Shown one piece after another: positions 7,852 through 16,480 of a DNA stretch of 64,000 bases. Source of the stretch: Prevotella sp. Lineage in GTDB: Bacteria; Bacteroidota; Bacteroidia; Bacteroidales; Dysgonomonadaceae. Position 1 is the stretch's first letter; every line of letters starts with the position of its first letter. The stretch is taken from positions 1-64,000 of the forward strand of contig JAISUS010000019.1 in assembly GCA_031271965.1 (NCBI GenBank), given 5' to 3'. Below the pieces are notes generated by a model, which saw nothing but the letters and a program-made list of their open reading frames with translations, made no database searches and was not told where the DNA came from. The translations under genes were made by a program, and so were the position numbers.

Positions 7852-8883
7852 ATGGATACAAATTTAAAAATGGCCCCATCTTTTTCGGCCAAAGATTATA
7901 AAAGTGATCAGTATGTCCGCTGGTGTCCGGGATGTGGAGACCATGCCTTGCTCAACTGCCTGCATAAAGCGATGTCTGAGTTAAGCATCGAGCCTCATAT
8001 GACTGCTGTTATATCCGGTATTGGATGTTCTTCCCGTTTGCCATATTATATGAATACCTATGGATTCCATACAATACACGGACGTGGAGCTGCAATAGCG
8101 ACAGGAGTAAAAACCGCAAAACCTGAATTATCTGTATGGTTGGCAACAGGAGACGGAGACTGTCTGGCTATCGGAGGCAACCATTTCATACATGCCGTAC
8201 GTCGTAATGTTGATATTAATATTTTACTGCTAAACAATAAAATATACGGGCTGACGAAAGGACAATTCTCGCCAACTTCGGACAGAGGGTTCGTTTCAAA
8301 ATCCTCTCCATACGGAACAGTGGAAGACCCTTTTCACCCCGTTGAATTAGCATTAGGCGCCCGCGGAACATTCTTCGCCCGCTGTATTGATGTCGACTTG
8401 GCAAATACAACAGAAATCCTTGTCGATGCGGCAAAACACAAAGGCACATCGGTAATAGAAGTGCTACAAAACTGTGTTATCTTCAATGATGCTATCCACA
8501 GCAATATTGTAGACAGAGCATGGAGAGCCGAGCGCACTATTCTGTTAAAACACGGTGAAAAAATGTTGTTTGGAACAAATAACGAAAAAGGCCTTGTCAT
8601 GGACGGGTGGAAGCTAAAAGCCGTTACAATAGGTCAAGATGGCTATACTATAGATGATGTACTTGTGCATGATACTGAATCAGGAGACGATGTTTTACAT
8701 CTTAAACTAGGACTCATGGCTCCGGAAAATGGGTTGCCTGTTGCATTAGGTGTTATCCGCGATGTAAAAGAGCCGACTTATGAAGCGGGTGTAGCTGGTC
8801 AGATAGAAGAAGTTCAGGCTAAAAATCCGATCCGAAAACTGAAAGATTACTTAATGACCAAAGATATTTGGGAAGTAAAGTAA
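7852..8883 (+). CDS. korB: 2-oxoglutarate (2-oxoacid):ferredoxin oxidoreductase beta subunit
   Basis: 343 residues, normal for KorB. It carries the thiamine-diphosphate site: ATGDGDCLAIGGNH through LLLNNKIYGLTKGQ, the GDGx...NN motif that coordinates Mg and diphosphate. C25 and C28 in RWCPGCGDH belong to the family's [4Fe-4S] ligand set. It pairs with the fused KorA in the cytoplasm. A strong intrinsic terminator 20 nt past its stop closes the two-gene operon. Confidence 0.94.
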   Translation: MDTNLKMAPSFSAKDYKSDQYVRWCPGCGDHALLNCLHKAMSELSIEPHMTAVISGIGCSSRLPYYMNTYGFHTIHGRGAAIATGVKTAKPELSVWLATGDGDCLAIGGNHFIHAVRRNVDINILLLNNKIYGLTKGQFSPTSDRGFVSKSSPYGTVEDPFHPVELALGARGTFFARCIDVDLANTTEILVDAAKHKGTSVIEVLQNCVIFNDAIHSNIVDRAWRAERTILLKHGEKMLFGTNNEKGLVMDGWKLKAVTIGQDGYTIDDVLVHDTESGDDVLHLKLGLMAPENGLPVALGVIRDVKEPTYEAGVAGQIEEVQAKNPIRKLKDYLMTKDIWEVK

Positions 8884-8902
8884 TAGAATATCAAATAATT
8901 AG

Positions 8903-8940
8903 AAAGAGGCTTAAGGAAATTTGAGCCTCTTTTGTTTTTT
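8903..8940 (+). terminator. Terminator of korAB
   Basis: AAAGAGGCTTAA / TTGAGCCTCTTT forms a near-perfect 12-bp stem with loop GGAAAT, followed by a T-rich run. It lies 20 nt after korB. Confidence 0.85.
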
Positions 8941-8959
8941 ATATTCACCATAAAATTAT

Positions 8960-9062
8960 TATCTTTGTATCACCAAAACGTTTGTATAATTTGAGATAAG
9001 CTATACAAATGAACGAGCTAACAAATGGAGGGGGTATCCGCAACTAAGGGTATCCCTTTTTT
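8960..9062 (+). promoter_or_regulatory. Promoter box and leader with short uORF and terminator-like hairpin
   Basis: A TATCTTTG -7 box (8960-8967) precedes a ~140-nt leader. The leader holds a 12-codon ORF (ATG 9009, product MNELTNGGGIRN, stop 9045-9047). A hairpin AAGGG-TAT-CCCTT with a T6 run (9047-9059) overlaps the uORF stop. The arrangement looks like an attenuator or leader-peptide control of the transporter gene at 9112, but no ligand or sensing mechanism is evident. Confidence 0.4.
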
Positions 9063-9111
9063 GTGCGCTTATATGCCAGCTATTACTTACTAAAACTATA
9101 AAAAGAGAAAA

Positions 9112-10038
9112 ATGAACGAGAGAATAAAAGGTGGCTTACTTGTCTTTTTAGGGGCAGTCAGCTTTGGACTATTATCTACTATTGTAAAATTTGCTTATGA
9201 GCAAGGCTACACATTAGGTGAGATAACCGGAACTCAAAGTTTCTCAGGGATGGTAATACTTTGGGCTCTTTATATGGTATCTGCCAAAATAAAGAAGCAA
9301 GATAATATCACGAGTAAAGAAAAAAAGGAACCTACTGATAAAACCAAATGGTGGAAAGTATGCATCGCCGGAACATTTACCGGATTAGTTGGAATCTTTT
9401 ACTATCAATGTGTAAAACTTCTACCGACATCCATCGCCATCATCTTACTGATGCAATACCTATGGATTAGTGTCCTGATCGAGGCCGTAGTATTTAAGAA
9501 AAAACCTACCCGCAAACAGCTTTTATTGCTATGTATTGTTTTAGCAGGAACACTTCTAGCCGGAGGATTGTTCAGCAGCACTATAGAACTCAATTTGAAA
9601 GGTGTAATATTCGGATTATTGGCAGCCGCAAGCTACGCTATATTCCTGATGACCAGCGGACGTATCGGAAACGATTTACCCGTGTTAAAGAAAAGCGCAT
9701 TAATGATCACAGGTTCATGCATTATGACTTTCATCATTTTCCCGCCGCTATTCTTTTTCAATGGTACTTATCTTGGCGGATTATATCTATGGGGATTGAG
9801 CCTGGCTTTGTTCGGAACAGTTGTCCCTCCATTTTTCTTTTCGATGGGAATACCCCGGGTAGGTGTATCTATCGGAGCTATACTTAGTGCCGCAGAACTT
9901 CCGGTAGCAACGCTATCATCCGCATTCATACTTAAAGAAAATGTCGATGCCATTAAATGGATAGGAGTAATATTGATACTTTTGGCTATTGTTGCAACTA
10001 ATATAAAGACAAGAGATTTAAATACGGAAACGGACTAA
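9112..10038 (+). CDS. EamA/DMT-superfamily transporter
   Basis: 308 residues with about ten hydrophobic segments in two EamA-like halves (about 1-150 and 160-305), separated by a charged linker near residues 62-80 (KEKKEPTDKTK). Each half ends in the typical EamA pattern: SVLIEAVVFKKKPTRKQ in the first, ELPVATLSSAFILKE in the second. Members export amino acids, metabolites or drugs, or import nucleotide sugars; the substrate cannot be read here. It is a single-gene unit with its own promoter and a leader that may be regulated. Confidence 0.85.
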   Translation: MNERIKGGLLVFLGAVSFGLLSTIVKFAYEQGYTLGEITGTQSFSGMVILWALYMVSAKIKKQDNITSKEKKEPTDKTKWWKVCIAGTFTGLVGIFYYQCVKLLPTSIAIILLMQYLWISVLIEAVVFKKKPTRKQLLLLCIVLAGTLLAGGLFSSTIELNLKGVIFGLLAAASYAIFLMTSGRIGNDLPVLKKSALMITGSCIMTFIIFPPLFFFNGTYLGGLYLWGLSLALFGTVVPPFFFSMGIPRVGVSIGAILSAAELPVATLSSAFILKENVDAIKWIGVILILLAIVATNIKTRDLNTETD

Positions 10039-10043
10039 GCCTA

Positions 10044-10667
10044 TCATTTCCAGCCGTGATAATTCCGGGCATAATAGTAGTCTATTGTGCCTTGTTTTAT
10101 TTGCACTACAATATTTTCTATTTCTGCATCTCTGCCATCCGGCTCATATTCCGCTTTGAGGCTATTACCGAACAACCCGGCAAAAGCATTGTATACTCCT
10201 GCTTTAAAGCTACCTAATAACGCTTTGACGATGTTATATGAAGATGTGTTACATTCGCGGTCTACGAGTTTTATCAAAATCTTACCCTGTGCTTTGGTCA
10301 TCTTTTTCAACTTAGGCTTATACTCGGACATCATAAATTTTTGAACATCCTCCAGATATTTTTGACGTTCTTTATCTGTAGGTAATGTCTGCATATATTC
10401 ATAAGTCTCGATAACGGCTTCTGCTATTTTACGCGCATATGGATAAGTTATCCGCACATCCCGCACAAGCTTGGAGTATGCCTGTCTTTGTTTTTCATCC
10501 TTGAACTTCATCGGAGCAAAGACATAAACAGGATTCAGATTGAACATTGCAATAGTATCTCCCGTCTCGGATATAATAGCCATATCCCAGTATGTCTTAC
10601 GTTCTGTTTGGGAATTCACCGCAACAGCAATAAGCAATAGCAAAAACAAGAAGGTCGCCTTTTTCAT
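10044..10667 (-). CDS. DUF4294 family exported protein
   Basis: Taking the ATG that gives MKKATFLFLLLLIAVAVNSQ, a clear signal peptide cleaved around residue 20; a start 24 nt upstream would add eight residues before it. The mature ~187 residues match the Bacteroidetes DUF4294 family: a YVFAPMKFKDEKQRQAYSKL region, RITYPYARKIAEAVIETYEY, then KFMMSEYKPKLKKMTKAQGKILIKLVDRE. Function is unknown; periplasmic location is inferred from the signal peptide. Its 3' end is convergent with the transporter, 5 nt apart. Confidence 0.85.
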   Translation of the reverse strand: MKKATFLFLLLLIAVAVNSQTERKTYWDMAIISETGDTIAMFNLNPVYVFAPMKFKDEKQRQAYSKLVRDVRITYPYARKIAEAVIETYEYMQTLPTDKERQKYLEDVQKFMMSEYKPKLKKMTKAQGKILIKLVDRECNTSSYNIVKALLGSFKAGVYNAFAGLFGNSLKAEYEPDGRDAEIENIVVQIKQGTIDYYYARNYHGWK

Positions 10668-10734
10668 TCTTTGCTCTAATACGAGCGTCAAATATACGAG
10701 AAAAACAGAGATTTGAATATTAAATTATAATAAT

Positions 10735-11763
10735 TTAATTGAAGCCTTTCAATTTGGAAAAGAAACGGATTCCTCCGATATAATATGCGGCCAAGATACT
10801 TTTAGGATAAATAGTCACCGGTTTGACGACCACTGTTTTCTTCAAATTTTCCTGCCTTGCCTGACGATAAGCATACCTGTTATTATAGAAATCCTTGTGT
10901 GCCCTGATAACCTCTTTTGCATTGGCATACTTGCCTGTTACTGCAAATTGAAAGGCAGCCAGATAATCAAGAATCAGTCGAATGGACATCGTTCTTTTAA
11001 GATGCTCCTGAGGCAGATTTTTATAAAGCATCAACAGATTATTCCTAAAATTCAGATAAGTCTTGCGTGGGCTCTCCTTTTTTAGTGTTGCAGCTCCCAC
11101 ATGAAAAACAGTCGATAAAGGCAGACAAACAATGCGTTTCCCCCTACAATTCAACCGCCAGCAAAGGTCTATCTCCTCCATGTGCGCAAAAAAGGATGCG
11201 TCAAAACCACCTGCATCGAAAAATTCTTTAGAACGAATGACCAGACATGCCCCTGTAGCCCAGAGGACATCCATAGGTTCATTATACTGGCCGTAATCTT
11301 TTTCTACATTCGAAAATATGCGTCCACGACAAAACGGATACCCGTATTTATCTATAAAACCGCCTGAAGCACCGGCATACTCGAAATATTCTTTACTTCG
11401 CTGAGCTCTTATTTTAGGTTGAATAGCCGCTACATCCGGATTTTTATCCAAATGATCAGTCATAGGCAACAGCCAATCCTCTGTAACCTCTACATCGGAG
11501 TTTAGTAATACGAAATACTCAGCTTTCACTTCCTTTAAAGCCCGATTGTATCCATCTGCAAAACCGTAGTTCTCCGATAACACAACACGTGTAATCTGAG
11601 GATATACAGAAGTAAGAAATGCGATGGAATCGTCTGTCGATCCATTATCAGCTACCACAATCTCAACATCCGGAAATGATGAATACCGTATTACTGAAGG
11701 CAAAAACTCTTCGAGTAATTTTCTTCCGTTCCAATTAAGAATTACTACAGCTGTTTTCTTCAT
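10735..11763 (-). CDS. Family 2 glycosyltransferase
   Basis: 342 residues. The N-terminal GT-A domain begins TAVVILNWNGRKLLEEFL, with the nucleotide-binding VADNGSTDDS and the acceptor/metal motif LLNSDVEV near residues 87-94. MEEIDLCWRL (about 210-219) fits the ExDxxWR catalytic-base motif of rhamnosyl-type GT2 enzymes. The last ~80 residues are basic and probably membrane-associated. It starts by a 4-nt overlap with the upstream acyltransferase and follows mtaB in one operon. Pairing with a lipid acyltransferase suggests work on a glycolipid or lipid A-linked sugar; that link is inferred. Confidence 0.9.
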   Translation of the reverse strand: MKKTAVVILNWNGRKLLEEFLPSVIRYSSFPDVEIVVADNGSTDDSIAFLTSVYPQITRVVLSENYGFADGYNRALKEVKAEYFVLLNSDVEVTEDWLLPMTDHLDKNPDVAAIQPKIRAQRSKEYFEYAGASGGFIDKYGYPFCRGRIFSNVEKDYGQYNEPMDVLWATGACLVIRSKEFFDAGGFDASFFAHMEEIDLCWRLNCRGKRIVCLPLSTVFHVGAATLKKESPRKTYLNFRNNLLMLYKNLPQEHLKRTMSIRLILDYLAAFQFAVTGKYANAKEVIRAHKDFYNNRYAYRQARQENLKKTVVVKPVTIYPKSILAAYYIGGIRFFSKLKGFN

Positions 11764-12674
11764 TTATGATGATGTTGCATTTCCGCTACTTCCTGACGCG
11801 ATCTTTTCCAACGTTTATGAGTCCATAACCAATAAGCAGGTTTTCTCAATATTGTTTTCTCCATTGCCCGAATATACGTTTCGGTTATCTTAAATTCGGG
11901 GTCTTCAGCAGGATTGTCGCTTATTAATCTTACTGTTGCCCGGTAATGTCCCCTACTCTCTTTTTGCATATCAAGATATACGACAGCAAAACCAGTCTGC
12001 TTTGCAATACGCTCTACCCCTGTAAATACAGCAGAATCCTGATTCAAAAAAGTAGTCCAATAATGAATATTATTAATCGATGGCAACTGATCAGCCATAA
12101 ACCCAACCATTGTTTGCATCTTGTCCCTCCGCAATTTGACTATTGCACGCAATGTTTCGTACCGAGGTATTCCCATTGAATCGAAACGACTTCTTATCTT
12201 CAAAAACAGGTCATCAAAAGCTTTATTTTTCAATGGCTTGTATATCTGAGCTAAAATTACATTTTCTTTGTCTTTAAAATTAAGATTAATAGAAGTTACC
12301 CATTCCCAATTACAATAGTGCCCAAGAAACATCAATATAGAATTACCATTTTTCATCAGTTCGTCGACCAGTTCCATATTTTCAAACTTCATACGCTTGC
12401 TCATTTCCTCATCGGATATATGCAACAGCTTGATAGTTTCCACAAAATAATCGCAAAAATGATGATAAAATTCCCGCTCAATTGCACGAAGCTCTTTTTT
12501 TGATTTTTCAGGAAAACTGTCGAAGAGGTTTGTACGCACTACCTTAAGTCGATAGCCTGCAACTATATATACCCAGAAATAAAGGATATCGGACAGAACA
12601 TACAACGCTCTGAACGACAATAATGCATGGAGATATGTCCAACTATATATTATGAAATATAGTATTTTATTCAT
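11760..12674 (-). CDS. LpxL/HtrB-family lysophospholipid acyltransferase
   Basis: 304 residues with an N-terminal hydrophobic anchor (about 1-40). The family's H-x4-D/E motif appears as GHYCNWEW (about residues 117-124), with GFMADQLPS further on. The C-terminus matches the family ending (AYWLWTHKRWKR). It transfers an acyl chain to lipid A precursors or related glycolipids at the inner membrane. It lies between mtaB (8 nt upstream) and a GT2 gene (4-nt overlap), an order I recall from other Bacteroidales. Exact acyl donor and position are unknown. Confidence 0.9.
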   Translation of the reverse strand: MNKILYFIIYSWTYLHALLSFRALYVLSDILYFWVYIVAGYRLKVVRTNLFDSFPEKSKKELRAIEREFYHHFCDYFVETIKLLHISDEEMSKRMKFENMELVDELMKNGNSILMFLGHYCNWEWVTSINLNFKDKENVILAQIYKPLKNKAFDDLFLKIRSRFDSMGIPRYETLRAIVKLRRDKMQTMVGFMADQLPSINNIHYWTTFLNQDSAVFTGVERIAKQTGFAVVYLDMQKESRGHYRATVRLISDNPAEDPEFKITETYIRAMEKTILRKPAYWLWTHKRWKRSRQEVAEMQHHHK

Positions 12675-12682
12675 TTTGTTCT

Positions 12683-13993
12683 TTATCCTTCAACCAGAGC
12701 AGTTTTCACACTATTAAACTCTCCTAAAGTAATCATTTTTATTTCATTTGCCTTGCTCTCCATGTATGGAGTTTCTACTTTTATATAATTTTCGGTGAAA
12801 CCATACATAACATCATCATGTTGGGTATGTTCAAATAATACTTTCCGGTTCGTACCCTTTTGTGACTGATAAAAATCATATAATTTTTTATCCGATAAAT
12901 CCAATAAAACTTTGCAACGAGCATGTTTTGTTTTAGGCTCCACCTCGTGATCTATTTTCAGAGCCTGGGTATTCGGACGCTCCGAATACGTAAACACATG
13001 TAGCTGTGAAAAATCCAAACTCTCTAAAAACAATCTGGCTTCTTCAAAATACTCATCTGTTTCGCCACGGGTACCAACAATCACATCGACACCTATAAAA
13101 GCATCCGGTATTATAGACTTTATTTTTTCTACTTTATGGCGGAAAAGAGCAGTATCGTAACGGCGGCGCATCAATTTTAGAACTGCATCCGAGCCTGATT
13201 GTAATGGAATATGAAAGTGTGGAGCAAACCGTTTTGAGTTTGCGACAAACTCAATTATTTCGTCTGTCAGCAGATTAGGCTCTATTGAAGATATTCTAAA
13301 ACGTTCTATACCTTCCACCTCATCCAAAGCTTTTATCAGATCGAAGAAAGTTTCGCCTGTTGTTCTTCCAAAATCTCCAATATTCACACCTGTAAGTACA
13401 ATTTCCTTCCCACCTTTAGCCACTACTTCTTTTGCCTGATCGACCATGCTTTCTATCGTACCGTTACGGCTACGTCCACGGGCAAAAGGTATGGTACAAA
13501 AAGAGCAAAAATAATCACAGCCGTCTTGCACCTTTAAGAAATAACGGGTACGGTCGTCCTGAGAACACGACGGAACAAACGATTTTATATGATTTGTCTT
13601 TGACGTGTGAATCACACCTTTATCCTTTTTCTTCAATTCATCCAGATAGGCAACAACGTCGAGCTTTTGCTCCGATCCTAAGACGATATCTACCCCATCA
13701 ATAGCGGCTATATCTTCCGGCTTTAGCTGAGCATAACAGCCTGTGACAATCACATAAGCTCCCGGGTTTTCCTTTATCAGCTTACGAACAGCTTGTCTGC
13801 ATTTCTTATCTGCAAATTCAGTAACGGAGCATGTATTTATGACACAAATATCAGCCGCTTCGCTTTCGCGGGCCCTACGAACCCCAACTTGTGACAGTTG
13901 GCGACCTATTGCCGAAGTTTCAGCAAAATTAAGCTTGCAGCCAAGGGTTAAGTAAGCAGCTTTTTTATTTTCAAATATAGAGTTATCTATCAT
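12683..13993 (-). CDS. mtaB: tRNA (N6-threonylcarbamoyladenosine-37) C2-methylthiotransferase
   Basis: 436 residues, MiaB/RimO superfamily. The UPF0004 domain carries auxiliary-cluster cysteines C19 (LGCKLN), C55 (NTCSVT) and C86 (TGCYAQ). The radical-SAM cluster C159-x3-C163-x2-C166 lies in GCDYFCSFC. A C-terminal TRAM-like domain (about 370-430) binds RNA. MtaB converts t6A37 to ms2t6A37 in tRNAs reading ANN codons. The LTLGCKLN opening and overall layout favour MtaB over MiaB. First gene of the operon with the acyltransferase and GT2. Confidence 0.93.
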   Translation of the reverse strand: MIDNSIFENKKAAYLTLGCKLNFAETSAIGRQLSQVGVRRARESEAADICVINTCSVTEFADKKCRQAVRKLIKENPGAYVIVTGCYAQLKPEDIAAIDGVDIVLGSEQKLDVVAYLDELKKKDKGVIHTSKTNHIKSFVPSCSQDDRTRYFLKVQDGCDYFCSFCTIPFARGRSRNGTIESMVDQAKEVVAKGGKEIVLTGVNIGDFGRTTGETFFDLIKALDEVEGIERFRISSIEPNLLTDEIIEFVANSKRFAPHFHIPLQSGSDAVLKLMRRRYDTALFRHKVEKIKSIIPDAFIGVDVIVGTRGETDEYFEEARLFLESLDFSQLHVFTYSERPNTQALKIDHEVEPKTKHARCKVLLDLSDKKLYDFYQSQKGTNRKVLFEHTQHDDVMYGFTENYIKVETPYMESKANEIKMITLGEFNSVKTALVEG

Positions 13994-14082
13994 TGTATAA
14001 GAAACACCTAATTAAGTAATAATAAACACGATAGACACCACTTCTTGCTGTCTTCCTTCAAGAAACGGTGCGTAAAAGAGTA

Positions 14083-14152
14083 CAAAATTACGCATTTTAG
14101 TACAATTTTAGACATAAAATAGTTGCAGATTGTACCCTTTATATTATTTTTG
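14083..14152. promoter_or_regulatory. Divergent -7 boxes between mtaB and the acyl-CoA synthetase gene
   Basis: Minus strand: TAATTTTG (reverse complement of 14083-14090) upstream of mtaB. Plus strand: TATTTTTG (14145-14152) with TTGC 18 nt before it, upstream of the gene at 14253. Both fit the Bacteroidetes TAnnTTTG pattern. Confidence 0.4.
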
Positions 14153-14252
14153 CACAAAAAGATAAAAAATGAGCAATAATTTAATAAATATATCCTATTA
14201 AATATATTACCAATCTGTGCCCTGAAATAAAAAACGAACCAAATATTTATCT

Positions 14253-15920
14253 ATGATCAAAGAAAATCTCATTTCTCTATATGAAAATAGTTTCAAAAAC
14301 AACTGGGAACTAAAAGGCCTATCGGACTATTCCGAAAAGAAAACGTTGTACTACAAAGACCTGGCCAGAGAAATAGCCCGTGTACATATTTTACTGGAAG
14401 AGGCTCAAATAAAAAAGGGAGATAAAATAGCTTTGATCGGAAAAAACAATATCCCCTGGTGTACAGTTTATCTGGCGACGTTTACATACGGAGCAGTAAT
14501 CGTGCCCATCCTCCAGGATTTTCATGCAGATAGCGTACAACATATCATCAACCACTCCGAGTCAAAATTATTATTTACCGGTACTCAAACATGGGATTCT
14601 CTGGATGAAGATTCAATTCCGTCTATCAGAGGTTCTTTTTCTGTAAACGATCTTCAGTATAAATGCCTGTATGAACAGAAAGGAGAAAAACTGTCACAAA
14701 TAACAGAAAGCCTCGATCAAAAAATGAATGAGAAATATCCTAACGGGTATACATTCAACGACATTAAATATGCAGAAGTTGACAACTCTGAAGTAGTTCT
14801 TATAAATTATACATCGGGCACAACAGGATTTAGCAAAGGTGTAATGCTTACTGCCAACAATCTGGCCGGTAATATCACGCATGCAAGTTATTTAAAGTTG
14901 CTATTCAGAGGGCAAGATATAGTTTCATTCCTACCATTAGCACATGCCTATGGCTGCGCATTCGAATTTTTATATTCTCTGACAGAGGGAGCGCATACTA
15001 CATTGTTAGGTAAAGCGCCGTCACCTAAAATTTTATCCGAAGCTTTTGCCGAAATAAAACCCCACCTTATAATATCAGTACCTCTGGTTATTGAGAAAAT
15101 TTATAAAAAAGCCATCTTACCTAAAATAGAAAGACCTGCGATAAAAACAGCCCTAAAAATCCCCATCATAAAAGACCAGATTTATGCAAAAATCAAAAAA
15201 GGCCTGATGGAAGCTCTTGGCGGAAATTTTCACGAAGTAATTATTGGAGGAGCCGCTTTAAATGCAGAAGTAGAAGCGTTTTTACACAAAATAAAATTTC
15301 CGTTCACCGTAGGTTATGGTATGACTGAGTGCGCTCCGCTTATTTCATACGACCATAATTATGACTTTATTCCTACATCTTGCGGAAAAATCCTTGATAA
15401 CATTATGGAAGTGCGCATAGACTCTTCTGATCCGTATTCCATTGTTGGAGAGATACAGGTTAGAGGTGAGAATGTCATGAAAGGATATTATAAAAATGAA
15501 GAGGCTACAAAAGCAGCTTTCACAGAAGATGGATGGCTGAAAACCGGAGACTTAGGCACCATAGACAAAAATAACAGAATCTTTATCAGAGGGCGCAGCA
15601 AAACAATGCTACTTGGGCCCAGCGGACAAAACATCTTTCCGGAAGAAATAGAAGCCCGTTTAAATAATATGCCTTTTATTCTCGAAAGCCTGGTTGTAGA
15701 GCGTAACAGCAAGCTTGTGGCACTAGCTCATCCGGATTATGAAACTATGGATGCAGCACACATCGATCAAGAAATGCTGCCTGCCATCATGGAACAAAAC
15801 CGGCAAAACCTCAATAAACAGTTGGCAAGCTACGAAAATATCACGGCTATACAGATTTACCCTAGCGAATTTGAGAAAACCCCGAAGAAAAGCATAAAAA
15901 GATATCTATATGATAATTAG
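14253..15920 (+). CDS. Long-chain fatty acid-CoA ligase (AMP-binding)
   Basis: 555 residues, ANL superfamily. The P-loop INYTSGTTGFSKG lies about residues 185-200, the adenine-site motif GYGMTECAPL near 355, the TGDLG hinge motif near 430, and the C-terminal lysine motif KTPKKSIKRYL at the end. It activates a carboxylic acid, most likely a long-chain fatty acid, through an acyl-adenylate to the CoA thioester in the cytoplasm. It is a single-gene unit. FadD-like sequence suggests fatty acids, but chain length cannot be told. Confidence 0.9.
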   Translation: MIKENLISLYENSFKNNWELKGLSDYSEKKTLYYKDLAREIARVHILLEEAQIKKGDKIALIGKNNIPWCTVYLATFTYGAVIVPILQDFHADSVQHIINHSESKLLFTGTQTWDSLDEDSIPSIRGSFSVNDLQYKCLYEQKGEKLSQITESLDQKMNEKYPNGYTFNDIKYAEVDNSEVVLINYTSGTTGFSKGVMLTANNLAGNITHASYLKLLFRGQDIVSFLPLAHAYGCAFEFLYSLTEGAHTTLLGKAPSPKILSEAFAEIKPHLIISVPLVIEKIYKKAILPKIERPAIKTALKIPIIKDQIYAKIKKGLMEALGGNFHEVIIGGAALNAEVEAFLHKIKFPFTVGYGMTECAPLISYDHNYDFIPTSCGKILDNIMEVRIDSSDPYSIVGEIQVRGENVMKGYYKNEEATKAAFTEDGWLKTGDLGTIDKNNRIFIRGRSKTMLLGPSGQNIFPEEIEARLNNMPFILESLVVERNSKLVALAHPDYETMDAAHIDQEMLPAIMEQNRQNLNKQLASYENITAIQIYPSEFEKTPKKSIKRYLYDN

Positions 15921-16026
15921 AATATTACGCTAAAAGCAGATACTTTTTCAGTGCCACTTAGAAAAAAATAAAAAAAAACACTAAAAAAAACATAATTATG
16001 CTATACAACATCTGAATAAATATATA

Positions 16027-16034
16027 TATCTTTG
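16027..16034 (+). promoter_or_regulatory. -7 box (TATCTTTG) of the small lipoprotein gene
   Basis: Exact TAnnTTTG match 61 nt before the ATG. The upstream sequence is A-rich (poly-A tracts at 15964-15990), which may act as an UP-like stimulating element. No clear TTTG at -33. Confidence 0.5.
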
Positions 16035-16094
16035 CATCGTGTTATCAGAAATAACTCAAATACATTTACCGTTTAAGTTTTAATAGAAAAGAAA

Positions 16095-16319
16095 ATGAAA
16101 AAATTAGTTTTATTCGCTGTTGTTGCTGTTGCAATTTCTCTTGCATCATGTGGAGATAACAAAGCTAAAGAAGAAGCTGCTGCTAAAGCTAAAGCTGATT
16201 CAATTGCTGCTGTAGAAGCTCAAGTTGCTGCTGAAGCTGCTGCTAAAGCTCAAGCTGACTCTATCGCTAAAGCTCAAGCTCTTGCTGATTCTCTTGCTGC
16301 TGCTACTGTAAAGAAGTAA
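16095..16319 (+). CDS. Small Ala/Lys-rich helical lipoprotein
   Basis: 74 residues. The signal peptide MKKLVLFAVVAVAISLASC ends in lipobox LASC, with lipidated C19. The ~55-residue mature part is nearly all A, K, E, Q, D, S and forms one long helix with repeated ADSIA (34-38, 54-58) and ADSLA (64-68). Codons are highly uniform (almost only GCT for Ala, AAA or AAG for Lys), suggesting strong expression. It has its own promoter and a long perfect terminator. The design resembles small structural lipoproteins such as Lpp, but no terminal-Lys linkage role is demonstrated; family unrecognised. Confidence 0.85.
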   Translation: MKKLVLFAVVAVAISLASCGDNKAKEEAAAKAKADSIAAVEAQVAAEAAAKAQADSIAKAQALADSLAAATVKK

Positions 16320-16342
16320 TAAGCAACTAGCCAAAGGGTTAC

Positions 16343-16380
16343 AAACCTATATGAGTATACTCATATGGGTTTTTCTTATT
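16343..16380 (+). terminator. Terminator of the small lipoprotein gene
   Basis: AAACCTATATGAG / CTCATATGGGTTT pairs over 13 positions with a TATA loop, then TTTTTC. The strong hairpin isolates this gene from the polysaccharide locus downstream. Confidence 0.85.
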
Positions 16381-16430
16381 TTTAGAATAAGACTTTTGGC
16401 AATTTTCACAATACAAAGAAGATTAATTAC

Positions 16431-16438
16431 TATCTTCG
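16431..16438 (+). promoter_or_regulatory. -7-like box (TATCTTCG) ahead of the polysaccharide locus
   Basis: TATCTTCG, one mismatch from TAnnTTTG, lies 42 nt before the first export gene. It is the best candidate for the promoter of the ~16-kb operon that follows. Confidence 0.35.
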
Positions 16439-16480
16439 CATGTTTTATTTTACACAAACATCTGACTTCATAAATTCATA

